Source: an uncultured Clostridia bacterium (GTDB lineage Bacteria > Bacillota > Clostridia > Christensenellales > UBA1242). Taken from it: DNA of 13,843 nt. Each line of letters begins with the position of its first letter. The stretch's first letter is position 1. Positions 13,494-13,843 of this stretch are shown here, piece by piece. The notes under the pieces are model-generated. The model searched no databases and was not told the origin of the DNA. It was given only the letters and a program-made list of their open reading frames with translations. The DNA is taken from contig CALWKJ010000024.1 of NCBI GenBank assembly GCA_944381225.1, forward strand, positions 1 through 13,843. The letters run 5' to 3'. The position numbers and the translations under genes are program-made.

Positions 13494-13522
13494 TTGACAA
13501 TAAAAGAAATTTATGATAAAAC
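13494..13522 (+). promoter_or_regulatory. Promoter-like site upstream of the tRNA remnants
   Basis: A perfect TTGACA (13494-13499) is followed after 17 bp by TAAAAC (13517-13522). It lies 60 bp before the first tRNA-like sequence and may be the old promoter of a tRNA operon. The -10 is weak. Confidence 0.45.
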
Positions 13523-13582
13523 AATTCCGTTGCAAAACTAAAAAATAAATGTTTGCAAAAAGTTTTAAAACGCAATTTATAT

Positions 13583-13624
13583 GCGCTGTTAGCTTAATTG
13601 GATAATGCATTGGTCTGCAAAACG
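13583..13624 (+). pseudogene. Degenerate tRNA 5' half
   Basis: The acceptor strand GCGCTGT, TA at positions 8-9, D arm GCTT-AATTGGATA-ATGC and a loop CTGCAAA (anticodon position GCA, 13617-13619) are in perfect register with a tRNA. The D arm is of the Arg type (AATTGGATA). D-stem position 12 is mismatched, three of five anticodon-stem pairs fail (TTGGT against ACGTT), and neither a T arm nor an acceptor 3' strand complementary to GCGCTGT follows. It cannot fold as a working tRNA. The GCA loop would read Cys, but the body looks like Arg, so identity is uncertain. Confidence 0.65.
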
Positions 13625-13683
13625 TTTATTATATGCAATAAAACTTCTTTGTTCAAAAAAATCAGCTAGATTTTGGGCACAGA

Positions 13684-13720
13684 ATAATGTTTTCTATAAA
13701 AAATTTATAAAAAACATTAT
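13684..13720. repeat. 37-bp inverted repeat between the tRNA remnants
   Basis: ATAATGTTTT (13684-13693) pairs with AAAACATTAT (13711-13720), and TATAAA (13695-13700) with TTTATA (13704-13709), giving 16 paired positions with one mismatch (13694/13710) and an AAA loop. No T tract follows on either strand, so it is a poor terminator. Confidence 0.75.
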
Positions 13721-13737
13721 AAAAAACAATTAAATAT

Positions 13738-13794
13738 GCATCCATAGCGCAATTGGATAGAGCGTCGGTCTACGGAACCCCTGTCCTTCCGCCA
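13738..13794 (+). pseudogene. Chimeric tRNA remnant: tRNA-Arg 5' half fused to a Ser-like tRNA 3' end
   Basis: The 5' part is tRNA-Arg-like: acceptor GCATCCA, TA, D arm GCGC-AATTGGATA-GAGC and anticodon loop CTACGGA with ACG (13772-13774) in a GGT/ACC stem. At GGAACC (13774-13779) the sequence becomes the 3' end of another tRNA: GAACCCCTG is a T-loop/T-stem end, then acceptor TCCTTCC, discriminator G and CCA (13792-13794). TCCTTCC cannot pair with GCATCCA. The tail needs a partner starting GGAAGGA and, with G73, fits a tRNA-Ser best. The whole is 57 nt and lacks a variable region and a T-stem 5' strand. The junction lies in a short shared GAACC. Confidence 0.7.
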
Positions 13795-13797
13795 TTG

Positions 13798-13842
13798 CAA
13801 AACCCCTTAAAAGCCTTATATTCAGGCGTTTCGAGAGTTTTG
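13798..13842. repeat. Imperfect dyad at the right edge
   Basis: CAAAAC (13798-13803) pairs with GTTTTG (13837-13842) and GCCT (13813-13816) with AGGC (13824-13827), with symmetrical 9-nt partly pairing arms between them and a 7-nt centre. It begins four bases after the CCA of the chimeric tRNA and may continue beyond the window. Confidence 0.5.
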
Positions 13843-13843
13843 A

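Larger units (their letters stand above)
13525..13803. repeat. Imperfect direct repeats flanking the tRNA-remnant region
   Basis: TTCCGTTGCAAAAC (13525-13538) recurs as TTCCG-CCA-TTGCAAAAC (13787-13803), differing by the three-base CCA. The core TGCAAAAC is also present at 13616-13623, in the first tRNA-like anticodon region. The two outer copies bracket both tRNA remnants. An att-core origin is possible but chance in A/T-rich DNA cannot be excluded. Confidence 0.35.
13474..13843. other. Non-coding right end, possible integration scar or contig breakpoint
   Basis: 370 bp without a supportable gene. From left to right it holds a promoter-like site, a degenerate tRNA 5' half, a 37-bp inverted repeat, a chimeric tRNA remnant ending in CCA, and an imperfect dyad. 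This is the kind of content found where tyrosine-recombinase elements use tRNA genes, but no integrase gene is in the window. Confidence 0.5.

Noticed and set aside
13236..13610. Minus-strand open frame of 124 codons over the HD gene and tRNA remnants
   Set aside because: It is antisense to a well-supported gene, has low-complexity Phe/Ile/Cys composition and covers the tRNA-like sequence.
13583..13665. First tRNA-like sequence as a functional tRNA-Cys(GCA)
   Set aside because: The anticodon stem has three mismatches, the D stem one, the D arm is not Cys-like, and no matching acceptor 3' strand or T arm follows.
13583..13794. A single intron-split tRNA made of the first 5' half and the last 3' end
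   Set aside because: Acceptor strands GCGCTGT and TCCTTCC do not pair, and no group I intron core can be recognised in between.
1..13843. CRISPR arrays, transposons or defence systems
   Set aside because: No regularly spaced repeats, transposase or nuclease-type accessory genes are visible. RecD2 and ComF are ordinary housekeeping genes in a conserved pairing.

Overview
The window is a strongly AT-rich segment that reads as a low-GC, endospore-forming Bacillota (Clostridia-type) chromosome. The evidence is a yabP-yabQ-divIC cluster (spore cortex and septum genes), recD2, comF and secA genes of Gram-positive type, AAGGAG/GGAGG ribosome sites and U-tract hairpin terminators. I cannot name a genus; an uncultured gut-type Clostridia lineage is an inference only.

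Left part (1-1305). The start of an unidentified membrane-protein gene runs off the left edge on the minus strand. Next come a complete tRNA-Ser(UGA) with its own promoter and terminator, and a DegV/FakB fatty-acid-binding protein gene with promoter and terminator, all on the minus strand. Divergent to degV is a TetR-family regulator with a dyad operator inside its own promoter.

Middle (2050-4747). Small genes alternate in direction: an orphan helical protein, a YjzC-like small protein, and a two-TM protein with a C-terminal zinc ribbon. The sporulation/septum cluster yabP-yabQ-divIC (minus strand) follows, preceded on the same strand by a MarR-type repressor gene.

Right part (4836-10541). 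Divergent from marR run recD2 (helicase), comF (a TTG start overlapping the recD2 stop) and secA (preprotein translocase motor). The hpf and prfB genes usually linked to comF and secA in Bacillota are absent. A spacer of about 200 bp with only about 7% G+C and a strong terminator follow secA.

A three-gene operon (10848-13473) comes next: an unrecognised two-TM protein, a membrane-bound family 2 glycosyltransferase and a YfbR/HDDC2-like HD-domain phosphohydrolase in which the HD doublet reads HE. The last 370 bp is non-coding. It holds a promoter-like site, two degenerate tRNA 5' halves (the second fused to the 3' end of a different, Ser-like tRNA), a 37-bp inverted repeat and a second imperfect dyad at the very edge. 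It looks like a mobile-element integration scar or an assembly breakpoint.

The most interesting signals are (i) several genes whose best -10 box lies 5-6 nt before a start codon with no Shine-Dalgarno site, so their mRNAs may be leaderless. The divergent marR/recD2 pair is the best case. (ii) The chimeric tRNA remnants at the right end. I found no CRISPR array, transposase, toxin-antitoxin pair or recognisable defence system.
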